Shown here: positions 51,962 to 61,180 of the stretch, one piece after another
Layout: every line of letters starts with the position of its first letter
Numbering within the stretch: the stretch's first letter is position 1
Assembly: GCA_943846785.1 (NCBI GenBank)
Contig: OX044367.1
Coordinates: 744,001 to 808,000, forward strand
Direction of reading: 5' to 3'
DNA: 64,000 bases
Source of the DNA: SCGC-AAA076-P13 sp905478035
GTDB taxonomy: Bacteria > Pseudomonadota > Gammaproteobacteria > Magnimaribacterales > D2472
Position numbers and translations under genes: made by a program
The notes under the pieces: generated by a model
What the model was told of the DNA's origin: nothing
Database searches by the model: none
Seen by the model: only the letters and a program-made list of their open reading frames with translations

Positions 51962-52564
51962 ATGAATATCCTAAACAAAATTGCCTCTTTATTTAAAACC
52001 GAGTCAGATAGCATATCTGATAAATCAGACTCCAGTGGAATGGTTGTATCTGAGGAATTAAAAAGCTTCTTAGAGAATGAAGTTTTAGACGGTCTTGATA
52101 TTAACTCTGATCATTTCTGGAGTTCTCTTGAGAATATAATTGAAGAGTTTGGACCAAGAAACAAAGAACTTTTAGCAAAAAGAGAATCCATTCAAACACA
52201 AATCGATGACTGGCATCTGCAAAGAAAGGGTGATGAACATGATCATAATGAATATAAAAATTTCTTGAAAGAAATTGGATACATAGTTCCAGATAGTGGT
52301 GACTTTAAAATAACAACTCAAAATGTTGATAATGAAATTAAAACTATTGCAGGACCTCAGCTGGTAGTACCAGTAATGAATGCAAGGTTTGCCTTAAATG
52401 CAGCTAATGCTAGATGGGGAAGTTTATATGATGCTTTGTATGGCACTGATGTTATATCTGAAGATGATGGAGCCACAAAAGTTGGTGCTTATAACCCAAT
52501 TAGAGGCGATAAGGTTATAGCTTTTGCAAAAGATTTTCTTGATTCAACTATTCCTTTAGAATAA
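51962..52564 (+). CDS. glcB: Malate synthase G, N-terminal part (frame-broken)
   Basis: First part of malate synthase G, which condenses glyoxylate and acetyl-CoA to malate. ATG 51962 is preferred over the TTG two codons earlier. The segments EVLDGLDINSDHFW and GPQLVVPVMNARFALNAANARWGSLYDALYG are nearly diagnostic. The frame ends at TAA 52562-52564 right after DSTIPLE, where the E. coli protein continues with LENGSY. Skipping one base gives N-G-S-Y from 52563, so the stop is caused by a single extra base and the rest of the gene follows. No isocitrate lyase gene is in the window. Confidence 0.85.
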   Translation: MNILNKIASLFKTESDSISDKSDSSGMVVSEELKSFLENEVLDGLDINSDHFWSSLENIIEEFGPRNKELLAKRESIQTQIDDWHLQRKGDEHDHNEYKNFLKEIGYIVPDSGDFKITTQNVDNEIKTIAGPQLVVPVMNARFALNAANARWGSLYDALYGTDVISEDDGATKVGAYNPIRGDKVIAFAKDFLDSTIPLE

Positions 52565-52580
52565 TGGCTCATATTCTGAG

Positions 52581-54179
52581 GTGAATGGCTTTGATTTTGA
52601 TAATGAGACTCTTTCCATGTCCTTGAATGATGGATCGACTTCAAGCTTGAGCAATCAGGATTCCTATGTGGGATATTGTAAAAATGAAGATGAATCATTT
52701 GGACTTTTATTTAAAAATAATAACCTTCACTTCGAGATTCAAATTGATAAAAATCATCCTATAGGCAGAACCGATAGCGCTGGAATTAAGGATGTATTAA
52801 TAGAATCAGCCATCACTACTATTCAAGATGCAGAAGATTCAGTTGCCGCTGTTGATGGGGCAGATAAAACTATTGTTTACAGAAACTGGCTAGGTTTGAT
52901 GAAGGGAGATCTAAAAGAAACCTTTACTAAGAATGGCCAAGAAATGACGAGAGAACTAAGTAAAGATAGGACTTATAAATCCCCTCAAGGTAATGACTTT
53001 ACCTTATCTGGTAGAAGCTTGATGCTCGTTAGAAATGTTGGTCATTTGATGACAAATCCAGGAGTTATAGATGCTAATGGGGATGAAGTGCCTGAAGGTA
53101 TCTTGGATGCAATGTTTACTATTTGTATAGCTATGCATGATCTAAATGGAAATAGCAATTTCCAAAACTCTAAAACAGGAAGTGTATATATTGTGAAGCC
53201 AAAAATGCATGGGCCTGAAGAAGTTCATTTCACATGTGATCTTTTTGCTGCAGTTGAAAATGCTCTCAACCTAAAGCCATTAACTGTAAAAGTTGGCATT
53301 ATGGATGAGGAAAGAAGAACCACAGTAAATTTAAAAGAGTGCATAAAGGCGGCGCATGACAGAGTGATATTTATTAATACTGGTTTCTTAGATAGAACTG
53401 GTGATGAGATACATACAAGCATGGAAGCAGGTCCGATGATTGCTAAGGCCGACATGAAACAACAGCCATGGATTGCTGCATACGAGGATTGGAATGTTGA
53501 TACTGGCCTAGAAACAGGATTTAGGGGTAATGCACAAATTGGTAAGGGTATGTGGCCTATGCCAGATGAGATGTTGGGCATGTATAAAACTAAAACAATG
53601 CATCCAAAAGCTGGAGCAAATTGTGCCTGGGTTCCTTCTCCAACAGCAGCCTCTCTTCATGCTATTCATTACCATCAAATATTAGTTGATGCAGAACAAG
53701 AAAAAATTCAGTCAAGGCAAAAAGCCAGTATTGATGATATTTTAACAATACCTCTTCACCCCAATCCAGAAAGCCTAACTCAAGAGCAGATTTCAGCAGA
53801 ATTAGATAATAATTCACAAGGAATCTTGGGTTATGTTGTAAGGTGGATTGATCATGGCGTAGGTTGCTCCAAAGTACCTGATATTAATAATGTTGGTTTA
53901 ATGGAGGACAGAGCAACTTGCAGAATCTCTAGTCAGCATATTGCAAACTGGCTTCATCATGGAGTTTGTTCAGAAGAGCAGGTTATGGAGTCAATGAAAA
54001 AAATGGCTGCAATCGTAGATGGTCAGAATGCTTCTGATTCAGAATACATAAATATGGCACCATCTTATAGTGGAATAGCATTTCAGGCCGCATGCGATCT
54101 AGCGGTAAAGGGAAGAGTTCAGCCTAGTGGCTACACTGAGCCAATCCTTCATGACATGCGCCTAAAATTTAAGGCTTAA
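52581..54179 (+). CDS. glcB: Malate synthase G, catalytic part (continues the previous frame)
   Basis: The remaining 530 or so residues of malate synthase G; its frame is open from 52563. Contains the TIM-barrel active-site elements EDSVAAVDGADKTIVYRNWLGLM, LMLVRNVGHLMTNP, GIMDEERRTTVNLKEC (with catalytic Arg) and HPKAGANCAWVPSPTAASLHAIHYH, and the C-terminal WIDHGVGCSKVPDINN with conserved Cys. Either an ORF break by sequence error or a recently broken gene; all residues appear conserved, which favours error or recoding. DUF1330 starts at the base after its stop. Confidence 0.88.
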   Translation: MNGFDFDNETLSMSLNDGSTSSLSNQDSYVGYCKNEDESFGLLFKNNNLHFEIQIDKNHPIGRTDSAGIKDVLIESAITTIQDAEDSVAAVDGADKTIVYRNWLGLMKGDLKETFTKNGQEMTRELSKDRTYKSPQGNDFTLSGRSLMLVRNVGHLMTNPGVIDANGDEVPEGILDAMFTICIAMHDLNGNSNFQNSKTGSVYIVKPKMHGPEEVHFTCDLFAAVENALNLKPLTVKVGIMDEERRTTVNLKECIKAAHDRVIFINTGFLDRTGDEIHTSMEAGPMIAKADMKQQPWIAAYEDWNVDTGLETGFRGNAQIGKGMWPMPDEMLGMYKTKTMHPKAGANCAWVPSPTAASLHAIHYHQILVDAEQEKIQSRQKASIDDILTIPLHPNPESLTQEQISAELDNNSQGILGYVVRWIDHGVGCSKVPDINNVGLMEDRATCRISSQHIANWLHHGVCSEEQVMESMKKMAAIVDGQNASDSEYINMAPSYSGIAFQAACDLAVKGRVQPSGYTEPILHDMRLKFKA

Positions 54180-54467
54180 ATGAAAGCCTATTGGATAGTT
54201 AGGTGTCATGTATTTGAGCCTGGTGAATTTGCAAAATATGTAGAGTTAGCTGGCCCCATAATCAATAATTTTAATGGCACTTTCCTCACAAGAGGTGGTA
54301 CTCAGATTGAACTTGAAGGAGAGGGCTATGAAAGAACTGTTCTTATAGAGTTTGATTCATTTGATGAGGCAAAAGCTTGTTACCACTCTGGTGATTATCA
54401 ACAAGCTTTAATCCATATCAAGAAATCAGCAGAAAGACTGGTTGTTCTTGTTGAGGGAATTAGTTAG
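54180..54467 (+). CDS. DUF1330 protein
   Basis: 95-residue dimeric alpha/beta-barrel-like protein: AYWIVRCHVFEPGEFAKYVELAGPI, FLTRGG, ERTVLIEFDSFDEAKACYHSGDYQQAL. DUF1330 members are small cytoplasmic proteins of unknown function. The ATG follows the malate-synthase stop with no spacer, so it is translationally coupled, and its 3' end overlaps the convergent dioxygenase by 4 bp. Confidence 0.88.
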   Translation: MKAYWIVRCHVFEPGEFAKYVELAGPIINNFNGTFLTRGGTQIELEGEGYERTVLIEFDSFDEAKACYHSGDYQQALIHIKKSAERLVVLVEGIS

Positions 54468-55612
54468 TTTTTTATTTTTTGCTTCTGAGTTTCATCTCTG
54501 TGCTTTTTTAAATACTTCATGAAAGGAGTCCCACCTGTTCCGGTAATAGTAGAACCGCCTCTTCCAAATGGATTTTTTATTTGAGATTGTTTATGGATAT
54601 ATGTCGCTGCAAATTCTAAATGCATTGCTCTGAACTGTCTTATCTCTTCAAGGCATTTGTTATATTCATTTTTTAATTTTTTAGATTTAAGAATATATTC
54701 TTTAGCATTTGATCTGTTCTCAACCCTTTCTATCATAAGCTTATGCTCAGGTGGCATATAGTCCCTCATCTCATTGAGATAATGTCTTAAATGATCTTGG
54801 GTATGATAGATTCCTAAAGCGCCATCTAAGAAGGGCATGATACTACTTTGCGCACCAGTCTCTCCTCTATAAAACTGAGGTTTATTATTAAACTGGTTTT
54901 CATATATAAGACCTTTTTTTAAATCTGGATTATCTTTTGTACCAAAAATAAATGGTCTTACTCTATGGTAATAAACATAGGGATCACATTTTTCTGGCAT
55001 TCTTGCAAAGATTTTATTCACTTCTCTTAGAGAGGCAATAATCTCTTTTAAGAGAACTGAATAAGATTCTATAGAGTCAGTATCTTTTAAGTATGAAAGT
55101 TTTGTTGCTGCATTAATTGCTTTGCTAGCAGCATTTTCTATACAGACATGAATCGTTACAAACCAATCTTCATCAACCCCGCCCAAGAAGTTAGTTAGAA
55201 GAGCTACATTCTCTAGTGAAATATCTTCTTTTGGATTTGGTCTGTACCAGTTATCTAGACAATAACTACCATAACTGAGGATGGGAGGGCGACCTAATAT
55301 TTCTGCAACCTTGACCCATGGTTTAGCAATTACTTCTGGTAATAATTTTTCTGGATTCGTTCCACCCCATATGTATGCATGTGCTATGAAGCTTAAGTGA
55401 GCCATTGCCAACTTTAATTCTCGTTTATCATTATTCTTAATTACCTTATCAATTGAGAGGTCATTAACTGATAATGAATTTATTGTCTTTTGAACAGTTC
55501 CAGTTAAAAGAAGTTTTGGTAACTGATCAGCAATATGAGATAACCTTTGCAATGATTTTGCAGAAGTTTTATATGTTTTTAATGGATCTTGTTTTGGTAA
55601 AAATGTTTTCAT
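54464..55612 (-). CDS. Indoleamine 2,3-dioxygenase-family haem protein
   Basis: 382 residues from ATG 55612. Oxidatively opens the indole ring of tryptophan to N-formylkynurenine in the kynurenine route. Family blocks are clear: RPPILSYGSYCLDNWYRPNP, YRGETGAQSSIMPFLDGALGIYHTQD and RDYMPPEHKLMI, then RAMHLEFAATYIHKQ with the likely haem-proximal His and the C-terminal GTGGTPFMKYLKKHRDET loop. IDO rather than tetrameric TDO is the usual bacterial minority type. It converges with DUF1330. A lone gene: no kynureninase or formamidase lies adjacent. Confidence 0.92.
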   Translation of the reverse strand: MKTFLPKQDPLKTYKTSAKSLQRLSHIADQLPKLLLTGTVQKTINSLSVNDLSIDKVIKNNDKRELKLAMAHLSFIAHAYIWGGTNPEKLLPEVIAKPWVKVAEILGRPPILSYGSYCLDNWYRPNPKEDISLENVALLTNFLGGVDEDWFVTIHVCIENAASKAINAATKLSYLKDTDSIESYSVLLKEIIASLREVNKIFARMPEKCDPYVYYHRVRPFIFGTKDNPDLKKGLIYENQFNNKPQFYRGETGAQSSIMPFLDGALGIYHTQDHLRHYLNEMRDYMPPEHKLMIERVENRSNAKEYILKSKKLKNEYNKCLEEIRQFRAMHLEFAATYIHKQSQIKNPFGRGGSTITGTGGTPFMKYLKKHRDETQKQKIKN

Positions 55613-55688
55613 AATCAATATAATAAACTTATATTTGTTGTAATTAGATAACTATTTAAATTTATTTAATCTTTTTTCATTTTAGGTG

Positions 55689-55716
55689 TTGACAATAAAA
55701 TTCAGAAGCGTATATT
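55689..55716 (+). promoter_or_regulatory. Strong promoter of the unassigned RNA
   Basis: TTGACA (55689-55694), 16-bp spacer, TATATT (55711-55716). The -35 is a perfect consensus; transcription would start near 55722. Confidence 0.75.
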
Positions 55717-55721
55717 AACTA

Positions 55722-55943
55722 GACCAACTTGATTCCGACTAACGATCAACTGCAGACGGGAAGTAGGGAGAATCAAAGAGGAAGAGCCCATAGGGTGAAA
55801 GCGTTTGTAAGAGTCGACGATAAAAAAGAGCTTATAAACCCACCAAGATTTCAAGAGAAAGAAATCAAGGAGCTAAAGAAAATCTCACTTTAGACCCCTA
55901 AGGATCTCGAACTAAAAAGACAGAGCTAGCCTCTGTTTTTTTT
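55722..55943 (+). ncRNA. Unassigned structured small RNA, about 220 nt
   Basis: Gene-free sequence between a consensus promoter and an intrinsic terminator. No reading frame of useful length exists on either strand. It is purine-rich and contains five GGA motifs (for example GACGGGAAG, AGGGAGAA, AGAGGAAG, CAAGGAG, AAGGATC), and a hairpin GATTTC/GAAATC. CCCATAGGGTGAAAGCG and GTAAGAG have a faint likeness to RNase P RNA segments, but the conserved ends of that RNA are missing and the size is too small. The repeated GGA suggests a Csr/Rsm-type sponge RNA; 6S-type structure was looked for without success. Identity is open. Confidence 0.65.
55920..55943. terminator. Bidirectional terminator of the RNA and the oxidoreductase gene
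   Basis: ACAGAG, loop CTAGC, CTCTGT, T-run; the complement also ends in T after a matching A-run, so it can serve the minus-strand gene ending at 55957. Confidence 0.88.
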
Positions 55944-55956
55944 CGTCTGGAGTTTC

Positions 55957-56970
55957 TTAAATTTCTATAAGCTGCTTTCCGAAGTTTTTCCCTGTTAGAA
56001 CATCTCTAAGTGCTTGGGGCGCATTAACAAACCCTTTGGTTATAGTTTCTTTATAGACTAAATTATTACTTTCAATAAGTTTAGATATTTCATCTGTAGC
56101 TATGTCCCACTCATCTGCCCATTCTGTAACAACAAAAAATCTATGCTCAGGCTTGGGGTTAAGTTTTCCTAAAACATGGAAGGGTGTTTCAGTTTCAAAA
56201 ATATCTTTAACATTGTATTGAGATATGAAACCACATACTGGAACTCTGGCACCTGAATTTAACAATGGAGCAACAGCTCTTGTAACTGCTCCGCCAACAT
56301 TTTCAAAATATATATCTATACCATCTTGGCATGCATTTTTAAGATCATTTTCAAGGTTACCCGCTTTATAATCTACACACTCATCAAAGCCCAATTGATC
56401 TTTAACAAAGGCACATTTTTCTGGCCCACCGGCTACTCCTATTACTTTACAGCCATAGGATTTAGCGAGCTGTCCAACAACAGTTCCAACAGCACCTGAT
56501 GCTGCAGAAACTACTAATGTCTCTCCACTCTTTGGTTTACCAACTCTATTAAGTCCAAAGTATGCTGTTCTTCCAGGCATTCCTACAGTTCCTAGATATG
56601 TGGATAAAGGAATTGAAGATTCTGGAACTTTAAGTAAAACAGGGTTTGTATCTTTAGTTCTTATATGAGTTTGCCAACCCATATGAGCACAAACTTTATC
56701 ACCAACTTTATAGATGTTTGAATTACTCTCAACAACGACACCGACAGTCTCACCGGCCATTGGTTCTCCTAAATTAGTTGGCGCTGCATAGGAGGCTCCT
56801 TCATTCATCCTGCCTCTCATATAAGGATCAATCGAAAGGTATTTAACTTCTATTAAGATTTCATTTTTATCAATTGAGGTTATAGATTCCTGATGAAGTT
56901 TCCAACAGTCATCCTCAGGCATTCCAGTTGGTCTTTTATCTAAGAGGTATTGTGTATTTGTATAATTCAT
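55957..56970 (-). CDS. Zinc-independent MDR oxidoreductase (prostaglandin-reductase/CurA type)
   Basis: 337-residue NADPH-dependent enal/enone reductase of the medium-chain dehydrogenase superfamily. N-terminal block YLSIDPYMRGRMNE, the NADP site VSAASGAVGTVVGQLAKSYG, ENVGG, and PVCGFISQYN are typical of the leukotriene-B4 12-hydroxydehydrogenase/YncB subfamily, which reduces the double bond of alpha,beta-unsaturated carbonyls. It follows tdk by 11 bp on the minus strand and ends at the shared bidirectional terminator. Confidence 0.88.
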   Translation of the reverse strand: MNYTNTQYLLDKRPTGMPEDDCWKLHQESITSIDKNEILIEVKYLSIDPYMRGRMNEGASYAAPTNLGEPMAGETVGVVVESNSNIYKVGDKVCAHMGWQTHIRTKDTNPVLLKVPESSIPLSTYLGTVGMPGRTAYFGLNRVGKPKSGETLVVSAASGAVGTVVGQLAKSYGCKVIGVAGGPEKCAFVKDQLGFDECVDYKAGNLENDLKNACQDGIDIYFENVGGAVTRAVAPLLNSGARVPVCGFISQYNVKDIFETETPFHVLGKLNPKPEHRFFVVTEWADEWDIATDEISKLIESNNLVYKETITKGFVNAPQALRDVLTGKNFGKQLIEI

Positions 56971-56981
56971 TTCCTTCCTTT

Positions 56982-57563
56982 TTATATAAGTTTAGTTCTT
57001 TTTCTAAAATGTTTCCTGCATACAGGAGTATATAAATCATTGCCACCAATTTGGATTTTGGAACCTTCGGTTACAACCTTTCCATTTTCATCTACCCTAA
57101 CAACCATTGTTGCTTTTCTTCCGCAGTCATAACATATGGTTTTGAGTTCAATTAGATTATCTGCAAGAGCAAGTAATTCTGAACTTCCTTCAAAAAGCTC
57201 TCCTCTAAAGTCTGTTCTAATTCCATAGCACATCACAGGAATATTAAGCTTATCAGCAACCTCACCTAATTGCCTTATTTGCACCTTTGATAGAAACTGA
57301 GCTTCATCAATGAGAACACAGCTTAGTCTTGGGCTTTTATTTTTCTTAACATAAGAAATAAAATTAAAGGTTTTATCTGCTATTACTGCCTTTGCTTTTA
57401 ATCCTATCCTTGAAACTATTTGTCCTTTTGATGATTTATTAGTTTCATCAGGAAGAAAAATCATTGTATCCAAATTACTCTCTTTATAGTTATGATTAGA
57501 CTGAAGAAGTGATGTTGACTTTCCAGCATTCATTGTTGAGTAGAAAAAATGAAGTTTTGCCAT
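56982..57563 (-). CDS. tdk: Thymidine kinase
   Basis: Salvages thymidine by phosphorylation. 193 residues with P-loop FFYSTMNAGKSTSLLQ, the lid/DEAQ element VLIDEAQFLS, and zinc-site cysteines in ICYDCGRKA and VCRKHF. Type II enzyme, normal length. Divergent from the Smr-like gene by 38 bp and upstream of the MDR gene in one unit. Confidence 0.95.
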   Translation of the reverse strand: MAKLHFFYSTMNAGKSTSLLQSNHNYKESNLDTMIFLPDETNKSSKGQIVSRIGLKAKAVIADKTFNFISYVKKNKSPRLSCVLIDEAQFLSKVQIRQLGEVADKLNIPVMCYGIRTDFRGELFEGSSELLALADNLIELKTICYDCGRKATMVVRVDENGKVVTEGSKIQIGGNDLYTPVCRKHFRKRTKLI

Positions 57564-57601
57564 TATTTTTATTTTATTTCTTAGGAGTGTAATAATAGTT
57601 C

Positions 57602-57835
57602 ATGAATGTTTTTCAAGAAAGAGGTATTACACATTTAGATCTTCATGGTGAAAGACATTATGATGTTGAAGGGATTATTTTAAATTTTGTATATCAGTAT
57701 CAAAATGAAATACCTTTAATTATTATTTGTGGCAATAGTGTTGAAATGATAAGAATTGTTTCAAGTGAGCTAGATAAAGATTCAATTACCTACTCATCAC
57801 CAAGATTTGGTATTATTCGAATTGAGAGGATTTAA
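57602..57835 (+). CDS. Small Smr-domain protein
   Basis: 77 residues with the Smr hallmark THLDLHGERH followed by a helix and LIIICGNSVEMIRIV, where the larger proteins have the G-x-G nucleic-acid loop (here only G-N-S). A stand-alone minimal Smr unit; some are nicking endonucleases, others ribosome-rescue-associated. It precedes gcdH by 3 bp, so the two may be co-transcribed. Confidence 0.75.
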   Translation: MNVFQERGITHLDLHGERHYDVEGIILNFVYQYQNEIPLIIICGNSVEMIRIVSSELDKDSITYSSPRFGIIRIERI

Positions 57836-57838
57836 ATT

Positions 57839-58996
57839 ATGACCATCCAAGATATTTTATTATTAGATAATCAATTAACTGATGAAGAGCTTAGTATCCA
57901 AAAATCAGCAAGAGATTATTGTCAAAAAGAATTAATGCCAGGAATACTAGATGCAAATAGAAATGAGATATTTGATAAATCTATATACAAAGACATGGGT
58001 CAGCTAGGGTTTTTAGGTGCACCTATAGATGGTTATGGCTGCGCAGGGACTAACTATGTGTCTTATGGCCTTATTGCTAGAGAGATAGAAAGAGTTGATT
58101 CTAGCTACAGATCTGCTTTTAGTGTTCAAACTTCATTAGCCATGCATGCTATTCATAAATTTGGTTCTGAAGAACAAAAAGAATTCTATTTGCCACAAAT
58201 GGCCAAAGGAGAATTAATAGGTTGCTTTGGTCTTACTGAGCCTGACGCGGGATCAGACCCAGGTTCAATGAAAACTAATGCAAAAAAAGTAGATGGTGGC
58301 TATAACTTGAATGGTTCTAAAACTTGGATAACCAATTCACCAATTGCTGATGTTCTTATTATTTGGGCAAAGGATGAGCAGGGTATACTAAGAGGCTTTA
58401 TAGTTGATAGGGGAGTTGATGGTTTAAATACTCCAAAGCTTGAAGGAAAGTTTTCATTAAGAGCTTCTATAACAGGACAGATATTCCTTGAGGACGTTTT
58501 TGTTTCTGATGAAAAAGTTTTACCAGAAGTTCAAAGTTTTAAAGGTCCTTTTTCTTGTCTTAATATGGCTAGGTATGGAATAGCTTGGGGTGCAATGGGT
58601 GCTGCAGAGTTTTGTTGGAATGCATCCTTAGAATATACCTTAGACAGAGTTCAATTTGGAAAACCTCTTGCTTCAAAGCAACTTATTCAAATGAAACTTG
58701 CTAATATGCAAACAGATATAGCTTTAGGTCTTCAGGGTGCCCTGCGAGTAGGAAGGTTAATTGATGATAATAAAATGAAACCAGAAATGATTTCATTAGT
58801 TAAAAGAAATAATTGTCAAAAGGGTCTAGATATAGCAAGAGAGGCTAGAGATATTCATGGCGGTAATGGGATTAGTGATGAATATCACGTGATACGTCAC
58901 TGCATGAACTTAGAGGCTGTAAATACGTATGAAGGAACGCACGATGTGCATTCCTTAATACTTGGTCAAAAACAAACTGATATAGCCAGCTTTTAG
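57839..58996 (+). CDS. gcdH: Glutaryl-CoA dehydrogenase
   Basis: Acyl-CoA dehydrogenase that oxidises and decarboxylates glutaryl-CoA to crotonyl-CoA, the last shared step of lysine and tryptophan breakdown. 385 residues. Family-specific ARDYCQKELMPGIL, FGLTEPDAGSDPGSM, KTWITNSPIADV, RYGIAWGAMGAAEFC, DRVQFGKPLASKQL and the catalytic-Glu stretch NTYEGTHDVHSLILGQ. The exact pattern is that of GCDH rather than of short-chain enzymes. Converges with the S9 peptidase gene. Confidence 0.93.
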   Translation: MTIQDILLLDNQLTDEELSIQKSARDYCQKELMPGILDANRNEIFDKSIYKDMGQLGFLGAPIDGYGCAGTNYVSYGLIAREIERVDSSYRSAFSVQTSLAMHAIHKFGSEEQKEFYLPQMAKGELIGCFGLTEPDAGSDPGSMKTNAKKVDGGYNLNGSKTWITNSPIADVLIIWAKDEQGILRGFIVDRGVDGLNTPKLEGKFSLRASITGQIFLEDVFVSDEKVLPEVQSFKGPFSCLNMARYGIAWGAMGAAEFCWNASLEYTLDRVQFGKPLASKQLIQMKLANMQTDIALGLQGALRVGRLIDDNKMKPEMISLVKRNNCQKGLDIAREARDIHGGNGISDEYHVIRHCMNLEAVNTYEGTHDVHSLILGQKQTDIASF

Positions 58997-61075
58997 TCTA
59001 GGTACTTAGCTAAGAACTTTTCATAATCTTTACCATAAGCTCAAGTCTTGCTGTTTCTCTTCTGAAGCCATGGCCTTCGTCACCTTTAATTATGTATTCA
59101 TACTCCACCCATTATGCTTTTTGAACTCGTTTACCATATCTACAGTTTCTTGGAACCTTACCTGGTTCGTCTCTTCGGCCGGTAATAATAAGAACTGGCT
59201 CAGTAACATTTTCAACAAAATATATTGGACTATTATCATATAGATTTGCATAGTCTTCTGGAACATCTGGGTTTCCTTTTTCTATGTACTCCATGGGCAT
59301 ACCAATCTCACTCCATCGAAGACCTCGAAGGTCTTTACTTACCAAGTCGAATGTGCCGACATATGTAACAATACACTTAAACATGCCTGGCATTTTTGTT
59401 GCAGCATGCATTGCTGCATAGCCTCCATAACTTGCACCAGAAAGACATACCTCTATCCATATCAACATAACCTTTATCTCTTGCCCAGAATAATGCATCA
59501 TATTTATCTGTTTGCATTGTCTTGCCCATTTCATGATTAGCAAGAATCATTTCAGATCTTCCAAATCCAGTTGAGCCTCTATAATTCAGGTTGGATAACT
59601 CCATATCCTCTTGATGCATAAAATTGGACCTCTGGATTGTATCCAAATTTATCCCTTGCATTTGGCCCACCATGAGGGTGAAGAATAAATGGAATTTTTT
59701 CTCCTTTTTTATAGTCTACTGGGAGTGTTAAATAGCCGTGTAATTTAAGCCCATCTCTTGCTGTATAAGTAAATGGTTCTGTTGATGCCAAATTGTAGTC
59801 TTTTAGCCATGGAGCATATTGAGTAATTTCTGACTAGAGATCCTTTAGAGACATCAAAGAAGTACAACTCCACCTGGATCTTTCTCATTACCAGCATAAA
59901 CAACAAATTTTGTTAAATCTTTACTCCAATCTGCAATTGAAATTTCGTAGCCAGGAAAAGCACCTGCAAGAGATTTTTCAACAGATGCAAAATAGTTATT
60001 AAAGTATACTTTCTCAGTCTTGGCTGCTTCATATGAAAAACCATATAAATCTGAGCCATCTGATTCAAACCACAGACTGACTGTGTTGATCCCCATGCAT
60101 CGGACTTGAAATGTCAAAATCTGGATCATGATATATCATCTCAGTATATTCTCTAGTTTCAGAATCCCATGCCCACATAGCATTAGTGTCTGTTTCGTCT
60201 AAAATAGAACCATCTGGAAGAACTGCCTGACCAACTCCTAAAATTGTCTTATTATCAATATCAAAACCAAGAGGCATAAAACATGCTTCCTGATGGCGAC
60301 ATGATGCTATTTTTTCATACGAACCATCTTTTTGAATCAAATAGATAAAAAGAGTTTACCAACCCCATATCAGGACCTTCTTTCATCATAAGTTGTAAAA
60401 CCTTTAGGAACTCCATTCCAATCAAGCTCCCAGCCAGAAAATCTTTCATTAGAAGGAAGGGAGGCACTCTTGCAACTAAAGAAGTTCTTTTTAGTAGTTA
60501 AATCTAACCAATATAAATCTCTATTTTTGTAAACAACACTTTGTCTATTAATACTGATTAATATTTTATTAGGGAATTTTTGGTAAATACCTTCAAGAAA
60601 AGGTACCTGAATAGCCTGCTTTAGATTTAAAGTCTCTTAGCTTCTATTAATCTTGTAGTATTACTTCCATCTTTATTTATAGTATACAAACTGTAACCGT
60701 CATATCCTCTTCTTGCGTCAGTAGTTACTAATAGCTGTTCATCATTTAACCAAGAAAATGACTGCAACAGCAGAACCTGCGGTAGTTCCTGATAATACTT
60801 TAGGTTCCATTGTTCTCAAATCTGTTACAACAAGAACTCTTCCAGAATGACATTAGTCTCTTGCATCTGTATCATCTTTAATTTCGCAAACATTTTCTCT
60901 ATTGTTGAAACCATTGTTGCTACTGAAGTCACCTGATGGAGATAGTTGATAACCTAGTTCCTTGCCCATAACAGACAAGTTTTTCAATAGGTATCATTTC
61001 ATTTTTAGCTGATATGTTTGTTGTAAATGATGAGATTGCAAATGCTAATACAAAAAATGAAAAGCTTTTTACCAT
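58993..61075 (-). pseudogene. S9-family prolyl-oligopeptidase-like peptidase, many frame breaks
   Basis: Remains of, or a badly read, exported serine peptidase of family S9 (about 690 codons, full length). Signal peptide SFFVLAFAISSFT at the start (ATG 61075; an in-frame ATG also lies at 61099). Fragments in alternating frames cover the beta-propeller (for example YEYTEMIYHDPDF, GSYEKIASC) and the hydrolase: HPHGGPNARDK, LSGASYGGYAAM with the nucleophile Ser, ITGRRDE with the acid, and GDEGHGF with the His. At least ten frame changes occur; most are repaired by deleting one base (near 59450, 59580, 59830, 59860, 60090, 60350, 60395), while one near the end looks like a lost base. Substitution decay is not visible, so sequence error or very recent loss are both open. 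Confidence 0.82.
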
Positions 61076-61158
61076 ATTGTTTATGTTTAATTTATACATA
61101 ATTGAGTACCTTTGTTTGAATATAAATATTAATACTGATTAAATGATATCATTAAATT

Positions 61159-61180
61159 TATGTAAAGTTAACTTTACATA
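61159..61180. promoter_or_regulatory. Perfect 22-bp palindrome with the TyrR/PhhR box pattern
   Basis: Core TGTAAAGTTAACTTTACA (61161-61178) is exactly TGTAAA-N6-TTTACA, the TyrR/PhhR consensus, and the symmetry continues two bases on each side. It sits between the divergent S9 peptidase start (61075) and the TonB receptor start (61333), so it could control both. TetR-type operators can look similar; no tyrR gene is in the window. Confidence 0.7.

Noticed and set aside
55722..55943. RNase P RNA or 6S RNA identity for the unassigned RNA
   Set aside because: Some short segments look like RNase P RNA (AGGGTGAAAG, GTAAGAG), but the conserved GAGGAAAGTCC and ACAGAACCC blocks are absent and the length is too short. 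A long 6S-like rod with central bubble could not be drawn.
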